Positions 6,988 to 13,234 of a DNA stretch of 59,907 bases are shown piece after piece (the first letter of the stretch is position 1; each line of letters starts with the position of its first letter). The stretch comes from a virus, in IMG/VR virus record IMGVR_UViG_3300030103_004214, positions 1-59,907 of that record, one strand, 5' to 3'. A program made the translations under genes and the position numbers. The notes beneath the pieces are model-generated. The model searched no databases and was not told the origin of the DNA. It worked only from the letters and a program-made list of their open reading frames with translations.

Positions 6988-8028
6988 TTAGTCTACCTCG
7001 CAAGCTTCTGCGTATATTTTTTGTAGAATACCTTTAATTAGGGTTTTATCTCCCTCAAACTCAGAGTCATCAATATAACGATTCAATATACCAATTGTGT
7101 TTTCAGTTTCCTCTACCTCAAAGTCTGCTGCCTCTTGAAGAACAAAGTTCTCAATGATTTTTAGATCTTGAATACCAGAGTTGTATAATTTATCTATAAA
7201 TTTTTCAAACTGTTTCTGGTCGGTTTTCCGTTTGACTATGACTTTTACTATCTTATTCTTGAAATCTCGATAGTCAAATAATTTATAATTTGTATCTTCA
7301 TAGTAGATATTATAGAATAAACGATAAGGATTATTAACAGGAGTATGTTTAACAGAAGTAGTATCAAAGAGATGAAAACCTCTCTTATCATTCACATCAT
7401 TCCAAAACATTTCATAAGGATTACCAAGATAATAAATCTTTCCATTATTTGATCTTGTATGATAATGTCCAGAATAAACACGATCAAACTTATCAAATAC
7501 CTTCGTATCCATACCGTGCTCCATTGTATGACCACGAGTTGCTACAAAACCATTTAACTCTAAATGACCCATCACAACCTTTGAGTCAGACATCTTAATC
7601 GCTTCAAGTGTTTCTGAACGATTCTCCTCATTAATCCAAGGTAGAAATAGAATATCTAATCCACCTACATTTATTTCGGTAGGTTTTGAGTAAACTTCAA
7701 TATTATTATATTCCTTGAGTAAAAGATCAACTGTATTCACAGAGTTTGTATCTTTGTAATATGCAGTATGATTTCCAACAATAATATGAACCTTGATACC
7801 CATTGCTTGAAGTTTATCAAAGTAAATTCTTTTTGACCATTGAAGTGATGCTAAATCAATATTCCTTCGATTGTCAAAGGTATCACCCATATCAATGATG
7901 GTATCAATCTTATTTTCTTGAAGATATGGAAAGAAGATATCATCATAAAACTTTTGGAAATAGTTATTGATATAAGAAGCACCTTTTCTGGCACCGAAAT
8001 GCTGGTCTGTAATAATTACGATGTTCAT
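6988..8028 (-). CDS. 47: gp47 recombination endonuclease subunit (SbcD/Mre11-like)
   Basis: A 346-residue calcineurin-type phosphoesterase. The metal-binding motifs are in order: DQHFG near the N-terminus, GDTFDNRR, GNHTAYY, GHLE and YSGHYHTR. It forms the nuclease with gp46 and cuts DNA ends during recombination and host DNA breakdown. Length matches T4 gp47 (about 340). Its ATG overlaps the gp55 stop (ATGA-type overlap at 8025-8028), so gp55, gp47, DUF3110 and gp46 form one transcription unit from the promoter at 8528-8556. Confidence 0.93.
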   Translation of the reverse strand: MNIVIITDQHFGARKGASYINNYFQKFYDDIFFPYLQENKIDTIIDMGDTFDNRRNIDLASLQWSKRIYFDKLQAMGIKVHIIVGNHTAYYKDTNSVNTVDLLLKEYNNIEVYSKPTEINVGGLDILFLPWINEENRSETLEAIKMSDSKVVMGHLELNGFVATRGHTMEHGMDTKVFDKFDRVYSGHYHTRSNNGKIYYLGNPYEMFWNDVNDKRGFHLFDTTSVKHTPVNNPYRLFYNIYYEDTNYKLFDYRDFKNKIVKVIVKRKTDQKQFEKFIDKLYNSGIQDLKIIENFVLQEAADFEVEETENTIGILNRYIDDSEFEGDKTLIKGILQKIYAEACEVD

Positions 8029-8504
8029 CTATTGGAAGACTTATATTGAATATTATCTTTGATTGTATTGTAATCTGAACTACTACCTGCTAATGCACCA
8101 TCATCGACAGTCATCACTTCATCAAATCCTGTCTTCTCAATTATCTTTGTCTTGATTTCTAATTGCTTCTTCTCCTTCTGTATGCGTCTCAGAAAAGCAT
8201 AGTGTATAATCTGTGTAAAGTATGCAAAAGGATTACGAGACTTCTCTGGGTCGAAGTTATGAATGTATTGGACACAATTCTCAATTCCGTCAGATATCAT
8301 ATCATCACGGAACATATAGTTTACAAAGTTTGGTTTATATGATAGATGAGTTGCTATCTTAAGAAAGCACTCTCCAAGATAGTTTGTAATTCTCGGTTTC
8401 GGCAAATCATTTTCCTTTGCGTGAGCAACTTTACCTCTGTAAACAATTAGTGCTTCTAATAATTCCTTATTATTGACATAATGCTCAGATTTCTTTCTTA
8501 CCAT
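8025..8504 (-). CDS. 55: gp55 sigma factor for late transcription
   Basis: A 159-residue relative of T4 gp55 (185 residues), the small sigma-like subunit that directs host RNA polymerase to TATAAATA late promoters. A sigma region 2-like segment is visible (NYLGECFLKIA, then DDMISDGIENCVQYIHNFDP and FAYFTQIIHYAFLRRIQKEK), with the conserved helix recognising the -10 box. No region 4 is present, as in T4. It matches the many TATAAATA boxes in this window. A good sigma70 promoter lies 17-30 bases upstream, consistent with earlier expression than the genes it controls. Confidence 0.9.
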   Translation of the reverse strand: MVRKKSEHYVNNKELLEALIVYRGKVAHAKENDLPKPRITNYLGECFLKIATHLSYKPNFVNYMFRDDMISDGIENCVQYIHNFDPEKSRNPFAYFTQIIHYAFLRRIQKEKKQLEIKTKIIEKTGFDEVMTVDDGALAGSSSDYNTIKDNIQYKSSNR

Positions 8505-8527
8505 ATCTCGTATCTGAATGTATCCAT

Positions 8528-8556
8528 ATTATAACATTATTTACTTGACTTGACAA
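8528..8556 (-). promoter_or_regulatory. Sigma70 promoter for gp55-gp47-gp46
   Basis: Minus strand TTGTCA, 17 bases, TATAAT. The predicted start of RNA is near 8521, about 17 bases before the gp55 ATG. Its -35 box overlaps that of an opposite promoter at 8550-8578. Confidence 0.7.
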
Positions 8557-8578
8557 CACCCTCAAAAACGTATACAAT
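8550..8578 (+). promoter_or_regulatory. Plus-strand sigma70 promoter, antisense to the 8605-9018 gene
   Basis: Plus strand TTGACA, 17 bases, TACAAT, one base from consensus overall. The predicted start near 8585 falls in a small inverted repeat (AACCTT TGT AAGGTT, 8579-8593). No plus-strand gene follows, so a product would be an antisense RNA running into the unknown gene and uvsW. Confidence 0.5.
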
Positions 8579-8604
8579 AACCTTTGTAAGGTTTCAAGGA
8601 CATA

Positions 8605-9018
8605 TTAAGACTCTTTCTTTGGATCTGTATTACCCTTAAAGATATTCTCAAGGCTCTGGCGAGCATCTTCAACTGTTGTGATAAATCCCATCTTTGGATG
8701 TAGAGATACTTTACCGTCAATCTCAATATCAATATCATCTTCATTTAAATACTTTTCATAAAAAGTTATCATTCGATCATCAGATACTTCTGACATTGTA
8801 ACTATTTTATCATACTTTAACAGGAAAAGATCTTCAGTAGGGAGTTCTAACCACGGGCGAACCTTTACATATGCCCCTGCAGGAGATTGAAGCATTTTCA
8901 TAATCACAGGATTTGACAGCATTATAATTGGGTCTCCATCATTCTCATCGACAGAGACTAAGGCAAAGATTTCTTCACCTGTGACTAATTTTAATACTGC
9001 GTGAAACTCTTCTCCCAT
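8605..9018 (-). CDS. Conserved-looking hypothetical protein, possible Sm-like fold
   Basis: A 137-residue acidic protein. Residues 1-60 (VLKLVTGEEIFALV, then ENDGDPIIMLSNPVIMKM) have the strand pattern of small Sm/LSm-like domains found in many phages and bacteria, followed by a region with PWLELPTEDLFLL and an acidic tail. This is a fold guess, not a recognised family. It overlaps the end of uvsW by one base (ATG after TAA) and so is co-expressed with the helicase. The 100 bases downstream contain an inverted repeat at 8579-8593 and the two opposite promoters. Confidence 0.6.
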   Translation of the reverse strand: MGEEFHAVLKLVTGEEIFALVSVDENDGDPIIMLSNPVIMKMLQSPAGAYVKVRPWLELPTEDLFLLKYDKIVTMSEVSDDRMITFYEKYLNEDDIDIEIDGKVSLHPKMGFITTVEDARQSLENIFKGNTDPKKES

Positions 9019-10481
9019 TATTTTTTGAGTGGTATGTTAACTATATCATAGTTAAAGTTCTCTTCATTATACACTTTGATTCTTTCAATTAAATGATTGA
9101 GTGTATAGTTTCTTCGTGATTTGTAACTGATATCATCAGCGATATCATAGAGTGTTGCTTTAGTTTTATTACTTCCTTTACGAAGTACACGACCTATCGA
9201 CTGTAGGTTTCGTATCCGAGACTTAGAAGGAGATGCAAAAATTATATTGTGCAAATTCTTGATGTTAATCCCAGTGGAAAAAGTCCCGTAAGAGGCAACG
9301 ATAATCGCATTATTCTCGCTTTCCGTGATCTCTCGTACCTTTTCCCTATCTTCGGTGGCAACTCCACCATGAACAAAAAAGACATGACGATCAATAATGC
9401 TATTACTATTTATGAGGTTGAATAAAGGTTCACCGTGACCTTCGACTCTTGCAAAGAGTATCAGAGTATTACCTTTTAGGTCTAATGCAAGATTACGAAT
9501 AAAATTATTTCTTCGATTATGAGTAATAATATATTGTATCTCATCTTCAAATGTCTCAAATTTATTCGGTGGGTGTTTCAATAGAAGCACGTTAATATCC
9601 AACGTCGCAACGTGACCTTTCTTCATAAGCTCGTCAGTCTTAATAATTTTGTAAGACGGACCAAATAAACCTTCTAAGACCCACTTGTGTGTTTGTGTTC
9701 CATCAAGTGTTCCTGTAAATCCATAACGATACTTCGCATTTCCAAGTTTAGTCATTATTGATATCAGTGACTTTGACTTGAACTGATGTGCCTCATCACC
9801 AACGACTACAGAAAATCTCTCAAAATACTTTCGAGGAAGTTTATAGATAGATTGCCAAGTGGTAATGATAACCTGTGCATCTGTGACTCTTTCCTTACCT
9901 GCATATATTTTGTGACAATATGAACCTACATCCCATCCATAGTCCTCGAAGTCTTTATACATTTGTTCTACAAGGGAAGTCGTTGGAACAACAATCAGAG
10001 TATTTTGACTTCTTTCAACAAAATATCGCACAATCCCGTATATCATCAGCGACTTTCCTGAAGCAGTTGGAGATATCAATAGTTTACGATTATGTTTTAA
10101 GGCATCATATACTCCATCAACCTGATAGTCTCTAGGTTTATATTTTGATATCGATGTCACATAATCCTTGACACCCTCTCTTGAGATATGTGGATTTACC
10201 TCAAATGGTAAACCATAGTATTCATTCTTCTTAAATTCGTATGTATATTCGTGGTCTTTACAAAACTGTCTTATTTTATCTAACAATCCAACATATATCT
10301 GTCCGTTCTGAATATTAAATAATCTTATCTTACCGTCCCAATACCTGCTTTTATAAGTTGGCATAAATTTTGCACCAGGTACCTCAAACGTGAAGTAGTC
10401 TGCCAATTCATAATAAACGTGTATATCAGATTCGATATGAAGATGCACTTCATCCTTCTTTGATATAATCAAATTTGTCAT
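9018..10481 (-). CDS. uvsW: UvsW RNA-DNA/DNA helicase
   Basis: A 487-residue superfamily 2 helicase. An N-terminal double-stranded-DNA binding-like domain (1-110) precedes Walker A SPTASGKS (137-144), the DEAH box (229-232), motif III (GFTGT), and motifs V and VI (STGINI and QSIGRVLRKG). Length matches T4 UvsW (about 500). The enzyme unwinds branched and R-loop substrates and drives the switch from origin- to recombination-dependent replication. The ATG at 10481 lies 27 bases from the ferredoxin stop, with a modest ribosome site. Confidence 0.93.
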   Translation of the reverse strand: MTNLIISKKDEVHLHIESDIHVYYELADYFTFEVPGAKFMPTYKSRYWDGKIRLFNIQNGQIYVGLLDKIRQFCKDHEYTYEFKKNEYYGLPFEVNPHISREGVKDYVTSISKYKPRDYQVDGVYDALKHNRKLLISPTASGKSLMIYGIVRYFVERSQNTLIVVPTTSLVEQMYKDFEDYGWDVGSYCHKIYAGKERVTDAQVIITTWQSIYKLPRKYFERFSVVVGDEAHQFKSKSLISIMTKLGNAKYRYGFTGTLDGTQTHKWVLEGLFGPSYKIIKTDELMKKGHVATLDINVLLLKHPPNKFETFEDEIQYIITHNRRNNFIRNLALDLKGNTLILFARVEGHGEPLFNLINSNSIIDRHVFFVHGGVATEDREKVREITESENNAIIVASYGTFSTGINIKNLHNIIFASPSKSRIRNLQSIGRVLRKGSNKTKATLYDIADDISYKSRRNYTLNHLIERIKVYNEENFNYDIVNIPLKK

Positions 10482-10508
10482 AATCTTACACCAATATAAA
10501 GTATATAG

Positions 10509-10799
10509 TTACCTTCTGGGATCGTCAAAATCAATCCAGTGTATACAGTCAACAGGACAAGTATCGATTGCTTCTTGTATTAATTCAGGACTATCACCAT
10601 CTTGTCGGATAGCACGACTTTTACCTCTTTCCTCTGCAACAATAAAAGTATTTGATGCAACGTGAACACAATATTGACAACCAATACATTCTTCTTCATC
10701 TACCCATACTGCTTTCTCACACAACTCTCCACCAAGACAAGGTTCATAACCTGTTATCTCAGTGTTATCAAATATCTCAAATGCAATACGAGGATCAAT
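10509..10799 (-). CDS. Cyanobacterial-type ferredoxin (3Fe-4S/4Fe-4S), unusual start
   Basis: A small bacterial-type ferredoxin with a CIGCQYC and CPVDC cluster-binding pattern (CxxCxxC, 37 residues later CPVDC) and cyanobacterial/chloroplast signatures VHVASNTF, RQDGDSPELIQEAIDTC and CIHW. It differs from the plant-type 2Fe-2S PetF of other cyanophages. An ordinary start gives only TTG at 10724 and a 71-residue product. The open frame continues upstream with TGYEPCLGGELCEKAVWVDE, which matches the conserved LEPELGG region of cyanobacterial homologues, so translation probably starts earlier. No ATG, GTG or other TTG exists there; ATT at 10797-10799 has an AAGGA ribosome site 9 bases before it. 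A +1 frameshift from the 44-residue frame is an alternative. It may donate electrons to the phage bilin reductase (inference). Confidence 0.8.
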   Translation of the reverse strand: MDPRIAFEIFDNTEITGYEPCLGGELCEKAVWVDEEECIGCQYCVHVASNTFIVAEERGKSRAIRQDGDSPELIQEAIDTCPVDCIHWIDFDDPRR

Positions 10800-10929
10800 T
10801 TTTATTTTCCTTCAACTTAAAATCTTCTGTCACACCTACACCAGCTTGATAATTTTGAGGATTTTTCTTTGCAAGTTCTACTGACTTTAGACCACCGATG
10901 ATGTCAGCACGATTGATAATAGGTTTCAT
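10795..10929 (-). CDS. Small hypothetical protein overlapping the ferredoxin start
   Basis: A 44-codon frame beginning MKPIINRADIIGGLKSVELA and ending in a charged KLKENKN tail. It fills the space between the MKTF gene at 10932 and the ferredoxin. Its TGA stop overlaps the proposed ATT start of the ferredoxin frame (stop 10795-10797, ATT 10797-10799). It may be a small protein, a leader peptide coupling ferredoxin translation, or the N-terminal part of a frameshift product. No family is recognised. Confidence 0.5.
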   Translation of the reverse strand: MKPIINRADIIGGLKSVELAKKNPQNYQAGVGVTEDFKLKENKN

Positions 10930-10931
10930 GA

Positions 10932-11195
10932 TTATTTAAAGAAGTCGCTATATTCTCCCGTAGGATCTCCAAACACTCTAATTTTTTTGTATTTATTATC
11001 TTTCCTTCTTTGTTTCAATGCGTCTACACCTGTTGAAAAGTCACTTTTATTTACTTTTGTAGATGGTGTATCTGGTGTTGATGGTTTAGATGGTGTTTTA
11101 CCTTTAGGTTTTAATAAATTATATAAAGCGACACCACCAAGACCTAAACCCACCATTGTCTTTAGACCTTCATTAAATTGTTTAAAAGTTTTCAT
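10932..11195 (-). CDS. MKTFxxF protein with a hydrophobic segment
   Basis: An 87-residue protein that starts MKTFKQFNEG, the T4 internal-protein-like capsid-targeting motif seen in four other genes here. A Gly-rich hydrophobic segment (GLGLGGVALYNLL, about 16-28) follows the expected gp21 cut, then a Lys/Pro/Ser linker and a basic C-terminal half (ALKQRRKDNKYKK). It could be an internal head protein able to associate with a membrane. It overlaps the end of the 162-residue MKTF gene (ATG at 11195, stop at 11192), and a perfect late promoter box lies 47 bases upstream within that gene. Confidence 0.6.
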   Translation of the reverse strand: MKTFKQFNEGLKTMVGLGLGGVALYNLLKPKGKTPSKPSTPDTPSTKVNKSDFSTGVDALKQRRKDNKYKKIRVFGDPTGEYSDFFK

Positions 11196-11680
11196 GTTCC
11201 TAATCTAATTTTTGCGTCTTTTGGTTTGAATGCTAGTGTTGTATTTATAGGTTTTTCTTTATTTTTTATCGGTGTTGTTTCAATTTTATTTTTATTAGTT
11301 TTATTGTTTGTCGGTGCTGTCTCAATTTTATTTTTATTAGTTTTATTTTTTGCTATTGTAGTATTACTTAGTGTATCAGATACAAAATTTCTTCCATCTG
11401 GACCTACAAATTTATTAGCAGTAGATAAACCCTTAACACCCTTTGCTATTTTATCACTTTTACTTACAAATTTAGCACCTTGAAATATTTTACCACCAGG
11501 TACTGCACCTAAAGCACTTAGTGCAGCTCTACCATAATTACCCTTTCTTGCTTGCTTAACAGCATCATATGCAGAATATGCAGCTAATCCTGCACCTATT
11601 ACTTTTCCTGCAACTGCAAGAGCAGGTAATCCTTCATTTAATTTATTGGTTTCCTGTTGAAACTCATTAAATGTTTTCAT
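11192..11680 (-). CDS. MKTFxxF protein with pretoxin-like hydrophobic region
   Basis: A 162-residue protein beginning MKTFNEFQQE. After the targeting-like peptide comes a hydrophobic Ala/Gly-rich stretch (ALAVAGKVIGAGLAAYSAYD) and AVKQARKGNYGRAALSALGAVPG. This stretch resembles the helical segments that precede toxin domains in bacterial polymorphic toxins. The C-terminal third holds two tandem 14-residue Asn/Lys/Thr repeats (NKTNKNKIET twice). I infer a head-packaged protein that could act on the host envelope; no enzymatic domain is visible. It overlaps the 51-residue gene by one base at 11680. Confidence 0.55.
   Translation of the reverse strand: MKTFNEFQQETNKLNEGLPALAVAGKVIGAGLAAYSAYDAVKQARKGNYGRAALSALGAVPGGKIFQGAKFVSKSDKIAKGVKGLSTANKFVGPDGRNFVSDTLSNTTIAKNKTNKNKIETAPTNNKTNKNKIETTPIKNKEKPINTTLAFKPKDAKIRLGT
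11242..11249 (-). promoter_or_regulatory. Late promoter TATAAATA inside the 162-residue gene
   Basis: Perfect minus-strand TATAAATA, 47 bases before the ATG of the gene at 10932-11195, embedded in the C-terminal codons of the upstream gene. It could give that gene separate late expression. Confidence 0.5.
11281..11346. repeat. Tandem 42-base repeat in the MKTF gene
   Basis: The 24 bases at 11281-11304 recur at 11323-11346 with a period of 42 bases. They encode the two NKTNKNKIET units in the C-terminal part of the 162-residue protein. Confidence 0.8.
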
Positions 11681-11835
11681 TATTCTGCAATGGTATCATA
11701 CCAGTCTTGACTCATACCTGAGATAATCTTATCTGCTGACTCTTTATCTACAGCATACTTTTCTTCAATAAGGTGTTTCACGACCTTATCATACTTCTCG
11801 TGAATCTGTTTTGCTTCTCTTGGTGTTGGTTTCAT
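11680..11835 (-). CDS. Small helical hypothetical protein (51 residues)
   Basis: The likely product starts MKPTPREAKQIHEKYDKVV and ends DWYDTIAE, a short charged helical protein. I chose the ATG at 11835 because the in-frame upstream extension to 11892 runs through a perfect late promoter (11858-11865) and is poorly coding. The promoter lies 23 bases before the ATG, the same spacing as at the 44-residue gene. It leads the small-gene run 11835-10795 and diverges from the plus-strand synthetase gene. Function unknown. Confidence 0.6.
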   Translation of the reverse strand: MKPTPREAKQIHEKYDKVVKHLIEEKYAVDKESADKIISGMSQDWYDTIAE

Positions 11836-11857
11836 AGTAATTATGATTCGTCCTGAA

Positions 11858-11865
11858 TATTTATA
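11858..11865 (-). promoter_or_regulatory. Late promoter TATAAATA for the small-gene run
   Basis: Perfect minus-strand TATAAATA, 23 bases before the ATG at 11835. It lies in an inverted repeat, GAATAT TT ATATTC (11855-11868), in the only divergent intergenic region of the window, and may be shared in regulation with the plus-strand gene. Confidence 0.75.
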
Positions 11866-11895
11866 TTCTAAATAAATTAGTTTTATCAACAATTA

Positions 11896-12693
11896 ATGAC
11901 AAGTTTGATCGACCCAAAAAAGTATACGAAGACACTTGACCTATTAAGGTCATTTTTTTTGTCTAAAGGTTTCTTAGAAGTTCATACTCAGAACCGTTTA
12001 AGTATACTTGCTGCTTGTGAAGACCCAGAGACAGTAGCAACATACACATACAACGGTGAAATCTGGCCGTTACCTCAAACAGGACAAATGTGGTTAGAAT
12101 ATGAACTCCTGAAAAATCCTGATGTTCCTGGTTTCTTTTGCCTATCTACTTCCTATCGACAAGAACCTAATCCAGTTGCAGGTAGACACGAAGTAATATT
12201 TCCAATGTTTGAGTTTGAGATGCATGGTGGTATAGAAGAACTTAAAAAGATGGAAATTGAATTATGTAAACATCTTGGATTACCAGATTTAGAAATTGAA
12301 ACATATGATGATTGGACAAATATGTTCAATACAAAAGAATTAGATCATGATCACGAGGATAAAATTGGTTATGGTATGATTACTGACTTCCCAGAATTTA
12401 CATCTCCTTTCTGGAATATGTCGAGAAACGACGATGGTAAGACTAGTCGAAAGATTGACGTAATCTTAAATGGTATGGAAACAATTGGTAGTGCAGAACG
12501 TAGCACTGACAAAAAACAGATGCGTGATACCTTCCATACGATATCTGATGGCGAATATGCTAACTTACTTTACAAATTATTTGGTAAGGAAAGAGTTGAA
12601 AAAGAACTTGAAGAGTTCTTAGAGTTTGATTTCTTCCCTCGCAGTGGTGGTGGGATAGGAGTTACACGCATAATGCAAGCGATCCCTGATTAG
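11896..12693 (+). CDS. Class II aminoacyl-tRNA synthetase-like catalytic domain (Asn/Asp type)
   Basis: A 265-residue protein, the only plus-strand protein gene. Class II motifs are in order: motif 1 (GFLEVHTQ, 25-32), the AsnRS-like TGQMWLE (62-68), motif 2 (STSYRQEPNP then RHEVIFPMFEFE, 84-108) with the ATP-binding Arg, a METIGSAERS loop (194-203) like the EIIGGSQR region of AsnRS, and motif 3 GGGIGVTRI (251-259) with its Arg. So the active site looks intact. The N-terminal OB anticodon-binding domain of AsnRS, AspRS and LysRS is missing, as in AsnA, EpmA and the archaeal AsnRS-like asparagine synthetase. Substrate is unknown. An unusual tRNA lies 10 bases downstream on the same strand, which suggests a pair. 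No clear ribosome site or promoter is seen. Confidence 0.8.
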   Translation: MTSLIDPKKYTKTLDLLRSFFLSKGFLEVHTQNRLSILAACEDPETVATYTYNGEIWPLPQTGQMWLEYELLKNPDVPGFFCLSTSYRQEPNPVAGRHEVIFPMFEFEMHGGIEELKKMEIELCKHLGLPDLEIETYDDWTNMFNTKELDHDHEDKIGYGMITDFPEFTSPFWNMSRNDDGKTSRKIDVILNGMETIGSAERSTDKKQMRDTFHTISDGEYANLLYKLFGKERVEKELEEFLEFDFFPRSGGGIGVTRIMQAIPD

Positions 12694-12698
12694 GGATC
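12681..12698 (+). other. Perfect 7-bp hairpin over the synthetase stop codon
   Basis: GATCCCT (12681-12687), loop GATT, AGGGATC (12692-12698). The TAG stop is inside it, and the tRNA starts four bases later. There is no T-tract, so an RNA processing or stability signal between mRNA and tRNA is more likely than a terminator. Confidence 0.6.
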
Positions 12699-12702
12699 TC
12701 AA

Positions 12703-12788
12703 TGTGGGGTGGCGAAACTGGTAAACGCACTAGTCTGTTTAACTAGCGTTCCTGGCGGGACTTGTAGGTTCGACTCCTACCCTCACAG
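12703..12788 (+). tRNA. Atypical class II tRNA with anticodon GUU
   Basis: The 86 bases fold fully: a 7-bp acceptor (TGTGGGG with CCTCACA, one G-U pair), a 3-bp D stem with a Leu-like D loop containing GG, a 5-bp anticodon stem CTAGT/ACTAG with loop CTGTTTA (anticodon GTT, T at position 37), a long variable arm (GTTCC TGGC GGGAC), and a T arm GTAGG TTCGACT CCTAC. The discriminator base is G; CCA is not encoded. The scaffold is like tRNA-Leu, but GUU and G73 are Asn-type identity features, and Asn tRNAs normally have a short variable loop. T at position 37 is also odd. It could be an Asn-reading tRNA, a partner of the upstream synthetase-like enzyme, or a decayed tRNA-Leu. Confidence 0.85.
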
Positions 12789-12802
12789 TAAAAAGTTATT
12801 TA

Positions 12803-13234
12803 TTAATTATAACCTGCTTGGAACTTATTCCATTCAATTGCATTTTTGATTTGATAAGTTCGATTTGATACTGCACGAATTATTTCTTCTAAAAATTTAA
12901 GCATTACATCATAGTATTTGATTTTCATATCAATCTTATTCATCTTTGCATCTGCATCTAAATGCCTTTGGATTGCATCTTTCTCACGAACCTTGTAAGG
13001 AAATGGTTCCTCCACATATGCTTCTGCAGATGCTTTTCCAGTATAATAATTATATCTTTCTAATCTAACTTTGGCATAACTTTCCCGTGCCTTCTCCCGT
13101 AACAAAGTAATTGTATTGTAGAGTGTATAATACTTTGAGTGAAGTTGTGGTATTTTAAGTGATTCATCATGTAGATTATCAGGATCGATTTGAGAGTCTC
13201 TCTCCCACATCTCCTGAATTTTTTCAAGATCCAT
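12803..13234 (-). CDS. uvsY: UvsY recombination mediator
   Basis: A 143-residue, mostly helical, charged protein of the same length as T4 UvsY (137). The middle contains the conserved pattern KVRLERYNYYTGKASAEAY (T4: KARLDYYSGRG) and the C-terminal helix NRTYQIKNAIEWNKFQAG aligns with the T4 ending AIKHIQDMRAFEAGK. UvsY loads the UvsX recombinase onto gp32-covered single-stranded DNA. It overlaps the gp3-like gene by one base (ATG after TAA at 13234). Its stop lies 14 bases from the convergent tRNA. Confidence 0.88.
   Translation of the reverse strand: MDLEKIQEMWERDSQIDPDNLHDESLKIPQLHSKYYTLYNTITLLREKARESYAKVRLERYNYYTGKASAEAYVEEPFPYKVREKDAIQRHLDADAKMNKIDMKIKYYDVMLKFLEEIIRAVSNRTYQIKNAIEWNKFQAGYN

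Noticed and set aside
10981-11000. AATAAATA inside the gene at 10932-11195
   Set aside because: In AT-rich coding sequence such octamers arise by chance; it is not placed at a fixed distance before a start codon.
12703-12788. Calling the tRNA a normal tRNA-Leu
   Set aside because: The D arm and long variable arm look like Leu, but the anticodon loop CTGTTTA gives GTT, not a Leu anticodon, and the discriminator is G rather than A.
12790-12812. A possible minus-strand terminator after uvsY (GTTAT stem, then T5)
   Set aside because: The stem is only five A/T-rich pairs with a long loop; too weak to call.
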